From positions 124,001-188,000 of the forward strand of contig NCGG01000002.1 of NCBI GenBank assembly GCA_002278855.1: 64,000 nt of DNA. The letters run 5' to 3'. Position numbers and translations under genes: made by a program. Below the pieces are notes generated by a model that had not been told where the DNA came from, ran no database searches, and saw only the letters and a list, made by a program, of their open reading frames with translations. Origin of the DNA: Sphingomonadales bacterium 28-55-16. Its GTDB lineage: Bacteria; Pseudomonadota; Alphaproteobacteria; Sphingomonadales; Sphingomonadaceae. Every line of letters begins with the position of its first letter. Position 1 is the first letter of the stretch. Positions 1 through 9,424 of the stretch are shown in pieces.

Positions 1-1975
1 CTTTTAACGCGAGGCTTTGGTCGACAAGCGTTTCATAGAGCGGATCGCCAGCATTTTGTGCGTCAACTTTCGCGGCCATCTTCGTCAGCGCAGCGTCCAC
101 TTGCGCCTCGGTGGCAATGCCGTGCAGCAACCAATTGGCAATATGCTGCGATGAAATGCGTAAGGTCGCCCGGTCTTCCATCAGGCCTATGTCGTGAATA
201 TCGGGCACTTTCGAACAGCCAACACCTTGGTCAATCCAGCGTACGACATAGCCCAATATGCCTTGGGCGTTGTTTTCCAATTCTTGGGCCACGTCTTCCT
301 CCGACCAGTTGTGGCCAACGGGTGCGACGGGAATGGTGAGCAATGGATCAAGGCCCGGCGTTGGATCCGTCGCCAGCTCTGCCTGACGGGCGAACACGTC
401 AAATGCGTGATAATGCATGGCGTGCAAAGTCGCTGCCGTCGGTGAAGGCACCCATGCGGTATTCGCGCCTGCCTTGGGGTGGGCGATTTTCTGGACCATC
501 ATGTCCGCCATCATGTCGGGTGCGGCCCACATGCCCTTGCCGATTTGCGCTTTGCCGCTGAGGCCGCAAGCCAAGCCGATTTGGACATTGCGCGCTTCAT
601 AAGCCTGAATCCAGGATGATGTTTTCATCTCCGCTTTGCGGATCATGGGGCCAGCGTGCATGGCGGTGTGCATTTCGTCGCCGGTGCGATCGAGAAAGCC
701 AGTGTTGATGAACACGATCCGATCACGGACAGCGTGAATGCACGCCGCAAGGTTTGCGCTGGTGCGGCGTTCTTCGTCCATCACGCCGACCTTGATGGTG
801 TGGCGTGCCAAGCCAAGCACATCCTCGACTGCGTTGAACAGGTCGTTGGTGAAGGCGGCTTCTTCTGGGCCGTGCATCTTTGGCTTTACGATATAGATAC
901 TGCCAGCGCGGCTGTTGCGGTGGGTCCCAAGCCCCTTGAGGTCATGCAACGCGCAGAGCGACGTAAACAGCGCATCCAATATGCCTTCGGGTGCTTCGCT
1001 GCCGTCCGGCAAGAGAACGGCCGGATTGGTCATCAGATGCCCGACATTGCGGACAAACATCAGGCTGCGTCCGGCCAGTGTCAGGCCGTCATAGGCGCGA
1101 TCCGGCTCAAGCGCGCGGGTGACGGTCTTGCCGCCCTTGTCAAAGCTGGCGACAAGATCGCCACGCATGAGGCCAAGCCAGTTGGTATAGGCCGCGACCT
1201 TGTCATCGGCGTCGACTGCTGCAACTGAATCTTCCAAGTCGATAATCGTGGTCAGTGCGGCTTCGAGGATGACGTCGGCGATGTGCAATTCATCTGTCGC
1301 ACCAACGGGATGCTGCGGATTGACCAGCACTTCGATATGCAGACCATGATGCTTGAACAGATAACGCGAAGTTTCACCTGCTTGTGTCTTGGCAACGAAA
1401 TATGGACTTTCGCCGCCCGCTAAAGCCGCTTGCCAGCCTGGAATAGCTGCATCGAGGAAGCTGCGCGCATATGCCACAACCGCCGCGCCGCGGTCCGTGT
1501 CATAGCCGCCGGGCCGTGCAGCAGGCGCCGACAGGACATCCGTGCCATATAAAGCATCATATAAGCTGCCCCAGCGGGCATTTGCTGCGTTCAGGACGAA
1601 GCGGTCGTTGAGGCTTGGCACAACAAGTTGCGGCCCTGCCATAATCGCGATTTCGGCATCGACATTCTGCGTACCGATGCTGAATGGGGCTGGTTCTGGG
1701 ACAAGATAGCCAATCTCGCGCAAAAACGCCTGATAGGCCGCCATATCTGATATCGGGCCGGGATGGGCGCGGTGCCAATCGTCCAACTTAGCTTGAATAT
1801 CATCACGCGTGGCGAGCAGCATCCGGTTGTGCGGCACAAATCGGGAGAGTATGTCGGCAAGGCCCTGCCAAAGCTGGTCAGCTGCGATGCCCGTGCCGAC
1901 CAGCGCGTGGCTTTCGATAAACTCTGCAAGCTGACCGGCGATTTGAAATCCGCTGCGCGTTACATATTTCGTCAT
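1..1975 (-). CDS. glcB: Malate synthase G, C-terminus cut by the window edge
   Basis: Condenses glyoxylate with acetyl-CoA to malate in the glyoxylate bypass (cytosol). The reading frame opens with ATG at 1975 ([11 protein letters not shown]) and runs without a stop through base 1, giving 658 residues. The family is about 700-725 residues, so roughly 50 C-terminal residues lie outside the window. Family landmarks visible in order: LEDSVAAVD near residue 250, a [10 protein letters not shown] stretch, the GVMDEERRT segment near 398 carrying the metal-binding Glu, [12 protein letters not shown] near 428 with the second metal ligand, and [13 protein letters not shown] near 600, which holds the catalytic-base Asp known from E. 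coli MSG. No neighbour is co-oriented; a decayed manA lies upstream on the other strand. Confidence 0.95.
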   Translation of the reverse strand, partial: MTKYVTRSGFQIAGQLAEFIESHALVGTGIAADQLWQGLADILSRFVPHNRMLLATRDDIQAKLDDWHRAHPGPISDMAAYQAFLREIGYLVPEPAPFSIGTQNVDAEIAIMAGPQLVVPSLNDRFVLNAANARWGSLYDALYGTDVLSAPAARPGGYDTDRGAAVVAYARSFLDAAIPGWQAALAGGESPYFVAKTQAGETSRYLFKHHGLHIEVLVNPQHPVGATDELHIADVILEAALTTIIDLEDSVAAVDADDKVAAYTNWLGLMRGDLVASFDKGGKTVTRALEPDRAYDGLTLAGRSLMFVRNVGHLMTNPAVLLPDGSEAPEGILDALFTSLCALHDLKGLGTHRNSRAGSIYIVKPKMHGPEEAAFTNDLFNAVEDVLGLARHTIKVGVMDEERRTSANLAACIHAVRDRIVFINTGFLDRTGDEMHTAMHAGPMIRKAEMKTSSWIQAYEARNVQIGLACGLSGKAQIGKGMWAAPDMMADMMVQKIAHPKAGANTAWVPSPTAATLHAMHYHAFDVFARQAELATDPTPGLDPLLTIPVAPVGHNWSEEDVAQELENNAQGILGYVVRWIDQGVGCSKVPDIHDIGLMEDRATLRISSQHIANWLLHGIATEAQVDAALTKMAAKVDAQNAGDPLYETLVDQSLALK

Positions 1976-2053
1976 ACTTCGGCTCCAGTAAAAGATGGCG
2001 CCCTGGGGCTGATTTTTCTTGTTGCGCCTCCCCTAACGGCTGTTGCCCAACGA

Positions 2054-2502
2054 CAAAAGAAAAAACGCCGCCGGCAGCCAATTCGTGGGCGCTGCGATGT
2101 ACCTGCGGCCTTCCGGGCCGGCGCGGGACGCCATATTGGTGAAGTTTGGTGTGAAGCGCGAGGTAATGAAGCGCTTCCTATATTGGTGAGATGGCATTTC
2201 ACCTCAGAAAATTGTCGGTTCAGGTGCATCCGAATGATGTGCAGGCGCAGCAACGCGGGCATGCAGCGGGCGGGCAACAACTCGTCAACGGTCCTTATTT
2301 CAACCTTTAGTATATAGATGACATGAAGCAGCTGGAATGGCTTAGCAAAACTGGGCCTTGGTTTGTCACGCCATTGGCAGGCGATGTGTTGTCAGGGAAG
2401 GAGCAGGCCAGCATCGGTGACTGCGTCTTGATAGACGACATACGCCAGCTTAAACTGTCGAGCGACGCGCAATGCGTGGTGCTATCATGGGGAATGTTTT
2501 AA
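2054..2502 (+). pseudogene. manA: Decayed class I mannose-6-phosphate isomerase
   Basis: Three ManA-like pieces lie in order on the plus strand but no longer form one reading frame. In frame 2, from about 2078 to 2209, the text reads like a ManA N-terminus (RGRCDVPAAF, then HIGEVWCEA, then ILVRWHFTSE). At the A-run near 2208-2211 the signal moves to frame 1 and continues KLSVQVHPNDVQAQ, the ManA metal-site neighbourhood; restoring one base would join them. Frame 1 then jumps from HAAGQ to LVNGPYF, skipping most of the protein, meets a TAG at 2308-2310, and resumes with a ManA-like C-terminus (GPWFVTPLAGDV) up to TAA at 2502. About 150 codons remain of a roughly 260-280-residue protein. Family assignment rests on remembered consensus. 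Confidence 0.65.
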
Positions 2503-2623
2503 AAAGTTACCTCGTGATATGTAACGTTACGGACGCTTGTCAGTAATCAGAAATTGCACTAGCCGAGCGCCTGATTCATATTAAAACGTCGGTTCGACGT
2601 GGTCGGCAGAGACAGGTATCTTG

Positions 2624-2785
2624 ATGGAAACCAGAGTTATCATCGCTTATGTGCTGTGCGCTGTCATGGCACTGCTTTTGGCAGTTGCTGTAGGCCGGCA
2701 TTTGCGTAACCGGCGGCAATTCAAAATCCGGCAATTGGGCCGCGGCAAAAATGGGACCGATTCCGTTCGGATCACCGAAGAATAG
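2624..2785 (+). CDS. Small single-pass membrane protein, unknown function
   Basis: A 53-residue frame starts at ATG 2624 (METRVIIAYVLC). Residues about 5-24 form one hydrophobic helix (VIIAYVLCAVMALLLAVAVG), followed by an Arg-rich cytoplasmic-type tail (RHLRNRRQFKIRQ) and an acidic end. No clear Shine-Dalgarno is present upstream. It ends 57 bases before the manganese riboswitch, so it is probably not part of the exporter's transcript. No family recognised; it could be spurious, but the hydrophobic/basic layout is typical of genuine small membrane proteins. Confidence 0.45.
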   Translation: METRVIIAYVLCAVMALLLAVAVGRHLRNRRQFKIRQLGRGKNGTDSVRITEE

Positions 2786-2841
2786 CTCCGCCGCCAAATA
2801 ATGCGATCGCTTGCAATTCGACGTCCCGTCCCATAAAAGCA

Positions 2842-2978
2842 GCCGGGTCATCTGGGGAGTAGCCAGTCGTTCCAAGCGAACGAGACATGCGTCAACATAT
2901 TTGGCCGAGAGGCCATGGTGCATGTGGGGCCACAAGATTGGGAACGATCCTGTGGTTCAAGGCGAGACCAATGGCATC
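2842..2978 (+). promoter_or_regulatory. yybP-ykoY manganese riboswitch
   Basis: The leader of the TMEM165-type gene carries the conserved blocks of the yybP-ykoY aptamer in the right order: GGGGAGTAGCC at 2854-2864, CGTCAACAT at 2890-2898 followed by a GGCCgagaGGCC hairpin at 2903-2912, and the closing GGCGAGACC at 2961-2969. The outer stem pairs GGTC 2846-2849 with GACC 2966-2969. A further hairpin (CCACAagattgggaacgatccTGTGG) lies inside. Known members sense Mn2+ and switch on manganese exporters, which matches the gene 70 bases downstream. No intrinsic terminator is obvious, so control may be at translation initiation. Confidence 0.82.
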
Positions 2979-3047
2979 GGCAATCCGCACCGGTCGGGCG
3001 GGGTTACCGGTGGCATTGCGTCGAAACTGCCTGGCCTGGATGTTTTT

Positions 3048-3617
3048 ATGGAAATTTTCTTTACGTCTATTGTGCTCGTCGCGATTGCGGAAATCGGCGA
3101 TAAAACCATGCTGCTGGCGATATTGCTCGCCACGCGCTTCAAAAAGCCGGTTCCGGTGATTGCCGGCATTTTTACCGCTACCCTCGCCAATCATGCTTTG
3201 GCCGCATGGGCGGGGAGCACGCTTGCCGCAATCTTTATGAGCGACGCATTTCGCTTTACGGTCGCCACTGGCTTCATCTTGATGGCGGCGTGGACGCTGG
3301 TGCCTGACAAGGTGGATGATGATATCAAGGTCGCGTCACAACGCGGCGCTTTTGTCGCGACCGTCATCGCCTTTTTCGTCGTCGAAATGGGTGACAAAAC
3401 GCAAGTCGCAACGATTGCCTTGGGGGCGCAATATCATGCGGTCTGGGCAGTCGCTGCCGGGACAACCTTGGGTATGATGATCGCAAACGTCCCCGCTGTT
3501 TTTCTGGGTGAGCAACTGGTTGCGAAAATTTCGCTACGCACCGTGCACAAAATTGCCGCTGCGCTGTTTTTGCTTCTGGGTCTTTGGCAGTTCTGGGAGT
3601 TGTCGAACCCCGCCTAA
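3048..3617 (+). CDS. TMEM165/GDT1 family (UPF0016) cation exporter, probably Mn2+
   Basis: Inner-membrane cation/proton antiporter family; bacterial members export Mn2+. The 189-residue protein shows the diagnostic pair of E-x-G-D-K-T motifs: EIGDKT at 15-20 and EMGDKT at 113-118, each inside a hydrophobic helix, with about six membrane segments arranged as two repeats. ATG 3048 was chosen because it places the first motif in helix 1 as in the family; an upstream extension of the same frame would run through the riboswitch. The preceding riboswitch strongly supports manganese as the substrate. The gene is followed 45 bases later by argG on the same strand. Confidence 0.9.
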   Translation: MEIFFTSIVLVAIAEIGDKTMLLAILLATRFKKPVPVIAGIFTATLANHALAAWAGSTLAAIFMSDAFRFTVATGFILMAAWTLVPDKVDDDIKVASQRGAFVATVIAFFVVEMGDKTQVATIALGAQYHAVWAVAAGTTLGMMIANVPAVFLGEQLVAKISLRTVHKIAAALFLLLGLWQFWELSNPA

Positions 3618-3662
3618 ACTGTTAGGCGCGCCGCAGATATTCAGCTTCGGAAAAAATGTGAC

Positions 3663-4880
3663 ATGACAGACAGCATTAAAAAAGTCGTTCTGGCCTATTC
3701 GGGCGGGCTCGATACCAGCGTCATCCTGAAATGGCTGCAGGTCGAATATGGTTGTGAAGTTGTCACCTTCACCGCTGATTTGGGTCAGGGCGAAGAGTTG
3801 GAACCAGCGCGGGCCAAGGCGGTGCTGATGGGCGTGCCCGACCACCATATCTACATTGACGATTTGCGCGAAGAATTTGTCCGCGACTTTGTTTTCCCAA
3901 TGATGCGCGCCAATGCGCGTTATGAAGGCGATTATCTGTTGGGCACGTCGATTGCGCGCCCGCTGATTTCGAAGCGGCTGATCGAGATTGCGGCCGAAAC
4001 CGGCGCCGACGCAATTGCACATGGTGCGACAGGCAAGGGCAATGACCAGGTTCGGTTCGAACTGTCGGCTTACGCGCTGAACCCAGATATCAAAGTCATT
4101 GCACCTTGGCGCGAATGGGACCTGACGAGCCGCACGCGGCTTATCGAATGGGCCGAGCAGCACCAAATCCCCGTGCCGAAGGACAAGCGCGGCGAAAGTC
4201 CGTTTTCGACGGATGCGAACCTCTTGCACACATCGTCCGAAGGCAAGGTGCTTGAAGATCCTTGGGATGAAACGCCGGATTATGTCTATTCGCGTACGGT
4301 TAATCCAGAGGATGCGCCGGACACGCCCGAATATATTACGATCGATTTTGAAAAGGGTGATGGCGTCGCGCTGAACGGCGAAGCCATGTCGCCAGCAACA
4401 TTGCTGGCAGCGCTGAATGAGCTTGGCCGCGCGCATGGCATTGGCCGTCTTGATTTGGTCGAGAACCGTTTCGTTGGTATGAAATCGCGCGGCATGTATG
4501 AAACGCCCGGTGGCGAAATCTACGCGCGTGCCCATCGCGGCATTGAAAGTATCACGCTGGATCGCGGCGCGGCGCACCTGAAAGACGAGCTGATGCCGAA
4601 ATATGCCGAGCTGATTTATAATGGTTTTTGGTTCTCGCCGGAGCGCGAGATGTTGCAGGCCGCAATAGACCATAGTCAGGAACATGTCTCAGGAACTGTG
4701 CGGCTGAAGCTCTACAAGGGCCTCGCGAGCGTGGTTGGCCGCAAGTCACCGAATAGCCTATATAGCGAAAAGGTCGTGACCTTTGAAGACGATGCCGGCG
4801 CATATGACCAGAAGGATGCCGCTGGCTTTATCAAGCTGAACGCTCTGCGCCTGCGGTTGTTGGCGCAACGCGGAAAATAA
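3663..4880 (+). CDS. argG: Argininosuccinate synthase
   Basis: Joins citrulline and aspartate with ATP cleavage to form argininosuccinate, the penultimate step of arginine synthesis (cytosol). 405 residues, the usual length. The N-type ATP pyrophosphatase P-loop SGGLDTS is at 13-19, and [14 protein letters not shown] lies near 119-132. The start ATG 3663 ([15 protein letters not shown]) matches the family. The next gene begins one base after this stop, so the DUF1345 gene is likely co-transcribed. No arginine operator is evident in the short leader. Confidence 0.97.
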   Translation: MTDSIKKVVLAYSGGLDTSVILKWLQVEYGCEVVTFTADLGQGEELEPARAKAVLMGVPDHHIYIDDLREEFVRDFVFPMMRANARYEGDYLLGTSIARPLISKRLIEIAAETGADAIAHGATGKGNDQVRFELSAYALNPDIKVIAPWREWDLTSRTRLIEWAEQHQIPVPKDKRGESPFSTDANLLHTSSEGKVLEDPWDETPDYVYSRTVNPEDAPDTPEYITIDFEKGDGVALNGEAMSPATLLAALNELGRAHGIGRLDLVENRFVGMKSRGMYETPGGEIYARAHRGIESITLDRGAAHLKDELMPKYAELIYNGFWFSPEREMLQAAIDHSQEHVSGTVRLKLYKGLASVVGRKSPNSLYSEKVVTFEDDAGAYDQKDAAGFIKLNALRLRLLAQRGK

Positions 4881-4881
4881 T

Positions 4882-5517
4882 ATGGCAGGCAAAACGCCAA
4901 GATGGACGTTCATGCCGTGGCGTTACGCTCTGTTTTTGTTTCTGTGTCTGACCGCGCTGGGGCTCGGCATTTGGTTGCCTTGGTATCAGGCGATTATGTT
5001 GGGATTTGATGTTGCGGCTTTGGGCTATGCGCTTACTCTTCCGCCCCTTTTTCGGCTTGATGCAGCGGGCATCCGCAAGCAAGCAAAACCCGAAGATGCC
5101 GACCGCGTTTTGCTACTCGCATTGACCACAATCACGATGATTACCATTTTGACGGCCGTGACGGCCGAGTTAACACAAGGCGATGCGTCCAAAGGATGGC
5201 CAGTGGCGTTGGTTATTTGCACGTTAGCCATCGCATGGTGTTTTTCGAATTTGATCTATGCGATCCATTATGCGCATCTATTTTATGATGACAGCGAAGG
5301 TGGCGGTGATCGCGGCGGGGTCGAATTTCCAAGCACACAATCCCCCGATTACTGGGATTTTGTCTATTTTGCCTACACGCTGGGCATGACATTCCAGACG
5401 TCAGATGTGGTAATAACCGATGGCCAGTGGCGCAAGGTCGTTATCTTTCACGGCATTGCTGCGTTCGTCTTCAACATTGGCGTCATCGCGTTTTCCATAA
5501 ATATTCTCGCCAGCTAA
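4882..5517 (+). CDS. DUF1345 family inner-membrane protein
   Basis: 211 residues with about five hydrophobic segments (roughly 13-30, 35-52, 77-98, 107-132 and 184-208). The C-terminal stretch YWDFVYFAYTLGMTFQTSDV (about 157-176) is the recognisable core of DUF1345, a family without established biochemical function that has distant similarity to potassium-channel-like membrane proteins. It lies immediately after argG with one base between stop and start, so expression is probably coupled, although no functional link to arginine synthesis is known. Confidence 0.85.
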   Translation: MAGKTPRWTFMPWRYALFLFLCLTALGLGIWLPWYQAIMLGFDVAALGYALTLPPLFRLDAAGIRKQAKPEDADRVLLLALTTITMITILTAVTAELTQGDASKGWPVALVICTLAIAWCFSNLIYAIHYAHLFYDDSEGGGDRGGVEFPSTQSPDYWDFVYFAYTLGMTFQTSDVVITDGQWRKVVIFHGIAAFVFNIGVIAFSINILAS

Positions 5518-5569
5518 AATTAGCTTTGGGACTAACGCGCGATGCGGACGTTTTTGATAGCAGACGCAG

Positions 5570-5593
5570 AGGTTTAATTGCTTAATTAAACCT
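5570..5593. promoter_or_regulatory. 24-bp palindrome, candidate operator
   Basis: AGGTTTAATT (5570-5579) is followed after GCTT by its exact complement AATTAAACCT (5584-5593). It lies 34 bases upstream of the D-aminoacylase start and downstream of the DUF1345 gene. There is no T-run after it on either strand, so a terminator is unlikely; a dimeric repressor site is the more natural reading. No regulator gene is adjacent, so the binding protein is unknown. Confidence 0.5.
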
Positions 5594-5627
5594 GATAGGC
5601 TGACCGCGAGGACAGAGGAGAGTCGGC

Positions 5628-7367
5628 ATGCATGATCTTGTTATTCGTGGTGGAACCGTGGTTGATGGCACAGGCGCGGCGCGCTGTGTTGCCGATGTCG
5701 CGGTGGACGGCGGTATAATCACGGCTGTAGGGCAAATTAGCGTGCAAGGCCGCGAAGAGATTGATGCAACAGGCAAGATCGTAGCGCCCGGCTTTGTCGA
5801 CATTCACACCCATTATGACGGCCAAGCCACGTGGGACAGCGAGATGGCGCCATCTAGCTGGCATGGCGTTACCACGGTCGTCATGGGCAATTGCGGTGTT
5901 GGTTTTGCGCCCGCGAAGAAAGATAAGCATGACTGGCTCATTGGTCTGATGGAGGGTGTGGAGGATATTCCGGGCACTGCATTGGCCGAGGGGATGACAT
6001 GGGATTGGGAAACCTTCCCCGAATATCTGGACGCGCTTGAGCGCCGCCCGCGCACCATCGATGTCGCAACGCATGTTCCACATGGTGCGGTGCGCGCTTA
6101 TGTGCTGGGCGATCGTGAAATGCCAGGTGCCGTGCCAACCGACGCGGACATTGCCGAAATGTCCCGGATCGTGGAAGAAGGCATAAGAGCCGGCGCGCTT
6201 GGCTTTTCAACGTCGCGCACGGTCTTGCACAAATCAATAGACGGCGAACTGGTTCCGGGAACCACCGCCACGAAGGAAGAATTGATCGGCATCGGCCGCG
6301 CCATGGGCCGCGTTGGCTATGGCGTGTTCGAAATGGCAAGCGACATGAAACGCGATTGGGATGAGTTTGGCTGGATGGGCGCGCTGAGCCGCGAAACCGG
6401 ATTGCCCGTTACCTTTGCCGCGTTGCAATCCATCGCGAAGGAAATGCCGTTGGAGGAACAGATTTCCTCGATGATCGCCGAAAATGACAATGGCGCCAAT
6501 ATCGTTGCGCAGATTGCCTTGCGCGGCAATGGCATCATCATGGCATGGCAAGGAACCGTGCATCCCTTCCGTTTTAAGCCGGCATGGGCGGAAATTGAGC
6601 CGCTGCCATGGGCAGAACAGCTCGCCCGGCTGAAAGACCCTGCGTTTAAGGCGCGGATGATATCCGAAGAATCGGTATTTCCTGAAAGCGATATCATCGA
6701 CTTCCTCCGGATCGTCGCTGGCGGCTGGCCCGTGCATTTCGAAATGGGGCCCGCGTTTAATTACGAGCCACGGCAGGATGAAAGCGTCATGGCACGCGCC
6801 ATTGCCGCCGGAGTCAGCCCAGCGGAATATGCTTATGACCTGTTGATGCAGGACGATGGCACTGGGTTCATTTATTTCCCGATCCTCAATTATCGCGACG
6901 GCAATTTGAACTTTCTTGAAGAATTGCAAACCCGCGATGACTGTGTGAACAGCCTGTCCGACGGCGGCGCGCATTGCGGCACGATCTGCGATGCAGCCAG
7001 CCCGACGTTCATGCTGCAACATTGGGTCCGCGACCGCGCAGGGCAACGTATCACGCTTGAAAATGCGATTAAGCGGCAGTGCCATGACACTGCGCGGCTC
7101 TATGGGCTGAATGATCGTGGTGTTTTGAAGCCCGGTTATCTGGCGGATATCAACATTATTGATTTGGAGCGGTTGAAGCTGAGCAAGCCATGGCTGGCGT
7201 TCGACCTACCCGCGGGTGGCCGACGTTTGCTGCAAAAAGCCGACGGCTATGTTGCGACGGTGAAGGCCGGAGTCGTCACCTTCCGTGAAGGCACGATGAC
7301 GGGCGCCTTGCCCGGCGTCGTCGTACGCGGCCCGCAAAATGTGATGATGGCGGAAGCCGCGGAGTAG
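5628..7367 (+). CDS. N-acyl-D-amino-acid deacylase / D-aminoacylase-like amidohydrolase
   Basis: Amidohydrolase-superfamily enzyme expected to hydrolyse N-acyl D-amino acids or a related amide; the exact substrate is open. 579 residues, longer than the roughly 480-residue classical D-aminoacylases but typical of the large proteobacterial subgroup. The metal-binding HTHYDGQ begins at His60, and a metal-site segment SDGGAHCG lies near 443-450. The C-terminal part ([19 protein letters not shown]) is the usual small beta-domain return. A purine-rich ribosome site (GACAGAGGAGAG) precedes ATG 5628. No signal peptide is seen, so it acts in the cytosol. A palindrome just upstream may be its operator. 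Confidence 0.85.
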   Translation: MHDLVIRGGTVVDGTGAARCVADVAVDGGIITAVGQISVQGREEIDATGKIVAPGFVDIHTHYDGQATWDSEMAPSSWHGVTTVVMGNCGVGFAPAKKDKHDWLIGLMEGVEDIPGTALAEGMTWDWETFPEYLDALERRPRTIDVATHVPHGAVRAYVLGDREMPGAVPTDADIAEMSRIVEEGIRAGALGFSTSRTVLHKSIDGELVPGTTATKEELIGIGRAMGRVGYGVFEMASDMKRDWDEFGWMGALSRETGLPVTFAALQSIAKEMPLEEQISSMIAENDNGANIVAQIALRGNGIIMAWQGTVHPFRFKPAWAEIEPLPWAEQLARLKDPAFKARMISEESVFPESDIIDFLRIVAGGWPVHFEMGPAFNYEPRQDESVMARAIAAGVSPAEYAYDLLMQDDGTGFIYFPILNYRDGNLNFLEELQTRDDCVNSLSDGGAHCGTICDAASPTFMLQHWVRDRAGQRITLENAIKRQCHDTARLYGLNDRGVLKPGYLADINIIDLERLKLSKPWLAFDLPAGGRRLLQKADGYVATVKAGVVTFREGTMTGALPGVVVRGPQNVMMAEAAE

Positions 7368-7469
7368 GGACACGCGCTGCGCGGAACCATTAGGCTGGTT
7401 TGCCATAAAGTATGAACCTGAAGCAAATTGAGGGCGACGCATATTGAGCGTCGTTACCGTCACCTAGCC

Positions 7470-7494
7470 GTCATGCTGCACTTGTTTCAGCATC
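7470..7494. repeat. REP-like palindromic element, copy 1
   Basis: GTCATGCTG...TTTCAGCATC forms an imperfect hairpin (ATGCTG pairing with CAGCAT). About 20 of 24 bases match a second copy at 40603-40627. Both copies lie between converging genes, here the D-aminoacylase and dnaN. This placement fits repetitive extragenic palindromes, which often cap convergent transcripts. Confidence 0.55.
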
Positions 7495-7518
7495 TTAACT
7501 TTGGACCTAGGTTTTAGG

Positions 7519-8634
7519 TCAAACCCGCATTGGCATCAAAACATACAGCGCCGCTGACTTGTCATTCTCACGGATCAAGGTCGGCGCGCTGGCGTCGGCC
7601 AAGTGCAGTTCGACCACATCGCCTTCAATCTCGCTTAAGATATCCATCAAATAGCGGGCGTTAAAGCCGATTTCGAAGCCATCGCTGCTATATTGGCCGG
7701 ACACTTCTTCTGCGGCAGTGCCGTTTTCCGGGCTCGTGACGGACAAGGTGATCTTGTCCTTGTCGAGCGCCATTTTGACTGCGCGGGTTTTTTCGGTAGC
7801 GATTGTCGCAACGCGGTCAACGCCTTGGCTGAATGCTTTGGGATCAATGCGGAGCAGCTTGTCATTCGCGGTTGGAATGACACGGCTGTAATCGGGGAAG
7901 GTACCGTCGATCAGCTTCGATGTCAGGATAACACTATCGAAGGTGAAGCGAATTTTGCTCGCCGACAAATCGATCTGAATAACATTGCCGCCGCTTTCAT
8001 CCAGAAGCTTGCGGACTTCGGCTACGCATTTGCGCGGTACGATGATGTCAGGCATATTTTCCGCACCGGCAGGACGCGGCAATGTGACGCGCGCCAGACG
8101 GTGCCCGTCGGTTGCCGCAGCTTTCAGAACGGGCTCTGCATCGTCGGTGACGTGCAGGAAGATACCATTGAGATAATAACGCGTTTCTTCAGTCGAAATC
8201 GCAAAGCGCGTTTTGTCGATGATCTGGATCAGCGCGCTTGCGGGGATTTCGAACGATGTCGGTAACTCGCCTTCGGCAATCGTCGGGAAATCGTCGCGCG
8301 GCAAGGTCGAGAGCGAGAAGCGTGCGCGGCCAGCGTTCACCGCCATGCGGCCATCTGCGGCATGGAGTTGCACTTGCGAGCCATCGGGCAATTTGCGCGC
8401 GATTTCAAACAAGGTGTGCGCAGATACGGTTGTTGCGCCCGGCGTTTCGACATCGGCCGCGAATGTTTCAACGACCTGCAAATCAAGGTCAGTCGCGGTC
8501 ACCTTGATCTTACCGCCTTCGCTGGCTTCAATCAAAATGTTGGAAAGTATGGGAATGGTGTTGCGCCGTTCCACAACAGATTGGACGTGGCTCAGGCATT
8601 TCAGCAGGGTCGCGCGTTCGATCGTGGCTCTCAT
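7519..8634 (-). CDS. dnaN: DNA polymerase III beta sliding clamp
   Basis: Ring-shaped processivity clamp for the replicative polymerase; dimer on DNA in the cytosol. 371 residues, the standard length, beginning MRATIERATLLKCLSHVQSVVERRNTIPILSNILIE-type text typical of alphaproteobacterial DnaN and ending YVLMPMRV, the conserved C-terminal motif (x-M-P-M-R). Three repeated clamp domains of about 120 residues can be inferred from length. It stands alone here, not beside dnaA or recF, a usual arrangement in Sphingomonadales. The leader (8635-8776) is shared with a divergent phosphatase gene. Confidence 0.97.
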   Translation of the reverse strand: MRATIERATLLKCLSHVQSVVERRNTIPILSNILIEASEGGKIKVTATDLDLQVVETFAADVETPGATTVSAHTLFEIARKLPDGSQVQLHAADGRMAVNAGRARFSLSTLPRDDFPTIAEGELPTSFEIPASALIQIIDKTRFAISTEETRYYLNGIFLHVTDDAEPVLKAAATDGHRLARVTLPRPAGAENMPDIIVPRKCVAEVRKLLDESGGNVIQIDLSASKIRFTFDSVILTSKLIDGTFPDYSRVIPTANDKLLRIDPKAFSQGVDRVATIATEKTRAVKMALDKDKITLSVTSPENGTAAEEVSGQYSSDGFEIGFNARYLMDILSEIEGDVVELHLADASAPTLIRENDKSAALYVLMPMRV

Positions 8635-8776
8635 TCAAATTCCCCTTGTCGGGCCAGGTGGTCCGCGAACCAGCCGAAAAACCCTATTACTATGCTGAAT
8701 CTTACATAACCGCTTTGATCATTAGGGCAAGCCGATAGCTTTTGCCTCCGACAATATCCTGTGGAATAAGGGCAAT

Positions 8777-9424
8777 ATGGGTATTTCAACAAACAATAGA
8801 CGGCTTTTCATCGCGCGGCATGGGGAGACAGTGTTTAACAAAGTTGCACGGATGCAGGGTCAGGCAGAATTGCATACCCCGCTGACGTGGGAGGGCTGCG
8901 TGCAAGCGCGCGACATGGGCCGCGCGCTTTGTGATTATCTTGGGCCCGATATAAGACCGCAACTTTGGTCCTCAACGGCGGGTCGTGCGCTGCAAACGCT
9001 TGCGCTCATTGCTGAAGAAATCGATGCCGATTGGCACGAGACCAATCGCGATGACCGCTTGCTGGAAATCGACGTCGGTCACTGGTCCGGGCGGACTTAT
9101 GCCGATATTTCTGCCGAGATCGGTCCAATCGTTGACATCGAGCATAAGTTGTTTTCCGTTCGTCCCGATGGCGGCGAATTTTATGCAGATGTGGCGCAGC
9201 GGCTGTTGCATTGGCTAAGCGGGTTATCCTTTGACCAAGATATGCTCATCATCTGCCATGGTATGACGGCGCGCGTGTTGCGCGGGCTGTTGCTTGGCCT
9301 CGAACCGATGGAACGGTTTGGCGCGCCGATCGCCGACAGCCTTGCCCAAGGTAGCATGGTGATGATCCGCGATGGTGTGGAGACGCTCGTTATCGATGGC
9401 AGCGGCCAGGGGGAGCGCGCATGA
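8777..9424 (+). CDS. Histidine phosphatase family protein (phosphoglycerate-mutase-like)
   Basis: 215 residues. The catalytic RHGET motif is at 14-18 with the phospho-acceptor His15, and the second active-site His lies near 161 (ICHGMTARVL). These two residues plus the intervening basic residues define the family of phosphoglycerate mutases and broad phosphatases; true glycolytic mutase cannot be separated from a phosphatase by sequence here. The start ATG 8777 lies in the gap divergent from dnaN. Its stop overlaps the start of the next gene by four bases (ATGA), indicating coupled translation. Confidence 0.88.
   Translation: MGISTNNRRLFIARHGETVFNKVARMQGQAELHTPLTWEGCVQARDMGRALCDYLGPDIRPQLWSSTAGRALQTLALIAEEIDADWHETNRDDRLLEIDVGHWSGRTYADISAEIGPIVDIEHKLFSVRPDGGEFYADVAQRLLHWLSGLSFDQDMLIICHGMTARVLRGLLLGLEPMERFGAPIADSLAQGSMVMIRDGVETLVIDGSGQGERA

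Noticed and set aside
656..1228. 190-residue plus-strand reading frame
   Set aside because: Lies wholly opposite malate synthase G, which has clear family motifs; this frame has none.
2506..2530. GTTAC/GTAAC repeats around 2506-2530 as an operator
   Set aside because: Short, common five-base words beside a decayed gene; no regulator or intact target gene is nearby.
3534..4685. 383-residue minus-strand reading frame
   Set aside because: Antisense shadow of argG with no recognisable protein features.
7504..7520. GACCTA/TAGGTC stem at the dnaN end as a terminator
   Set aside because: Only six base pairs and no T-run on the minus strand; it also overlaps the stop codon.
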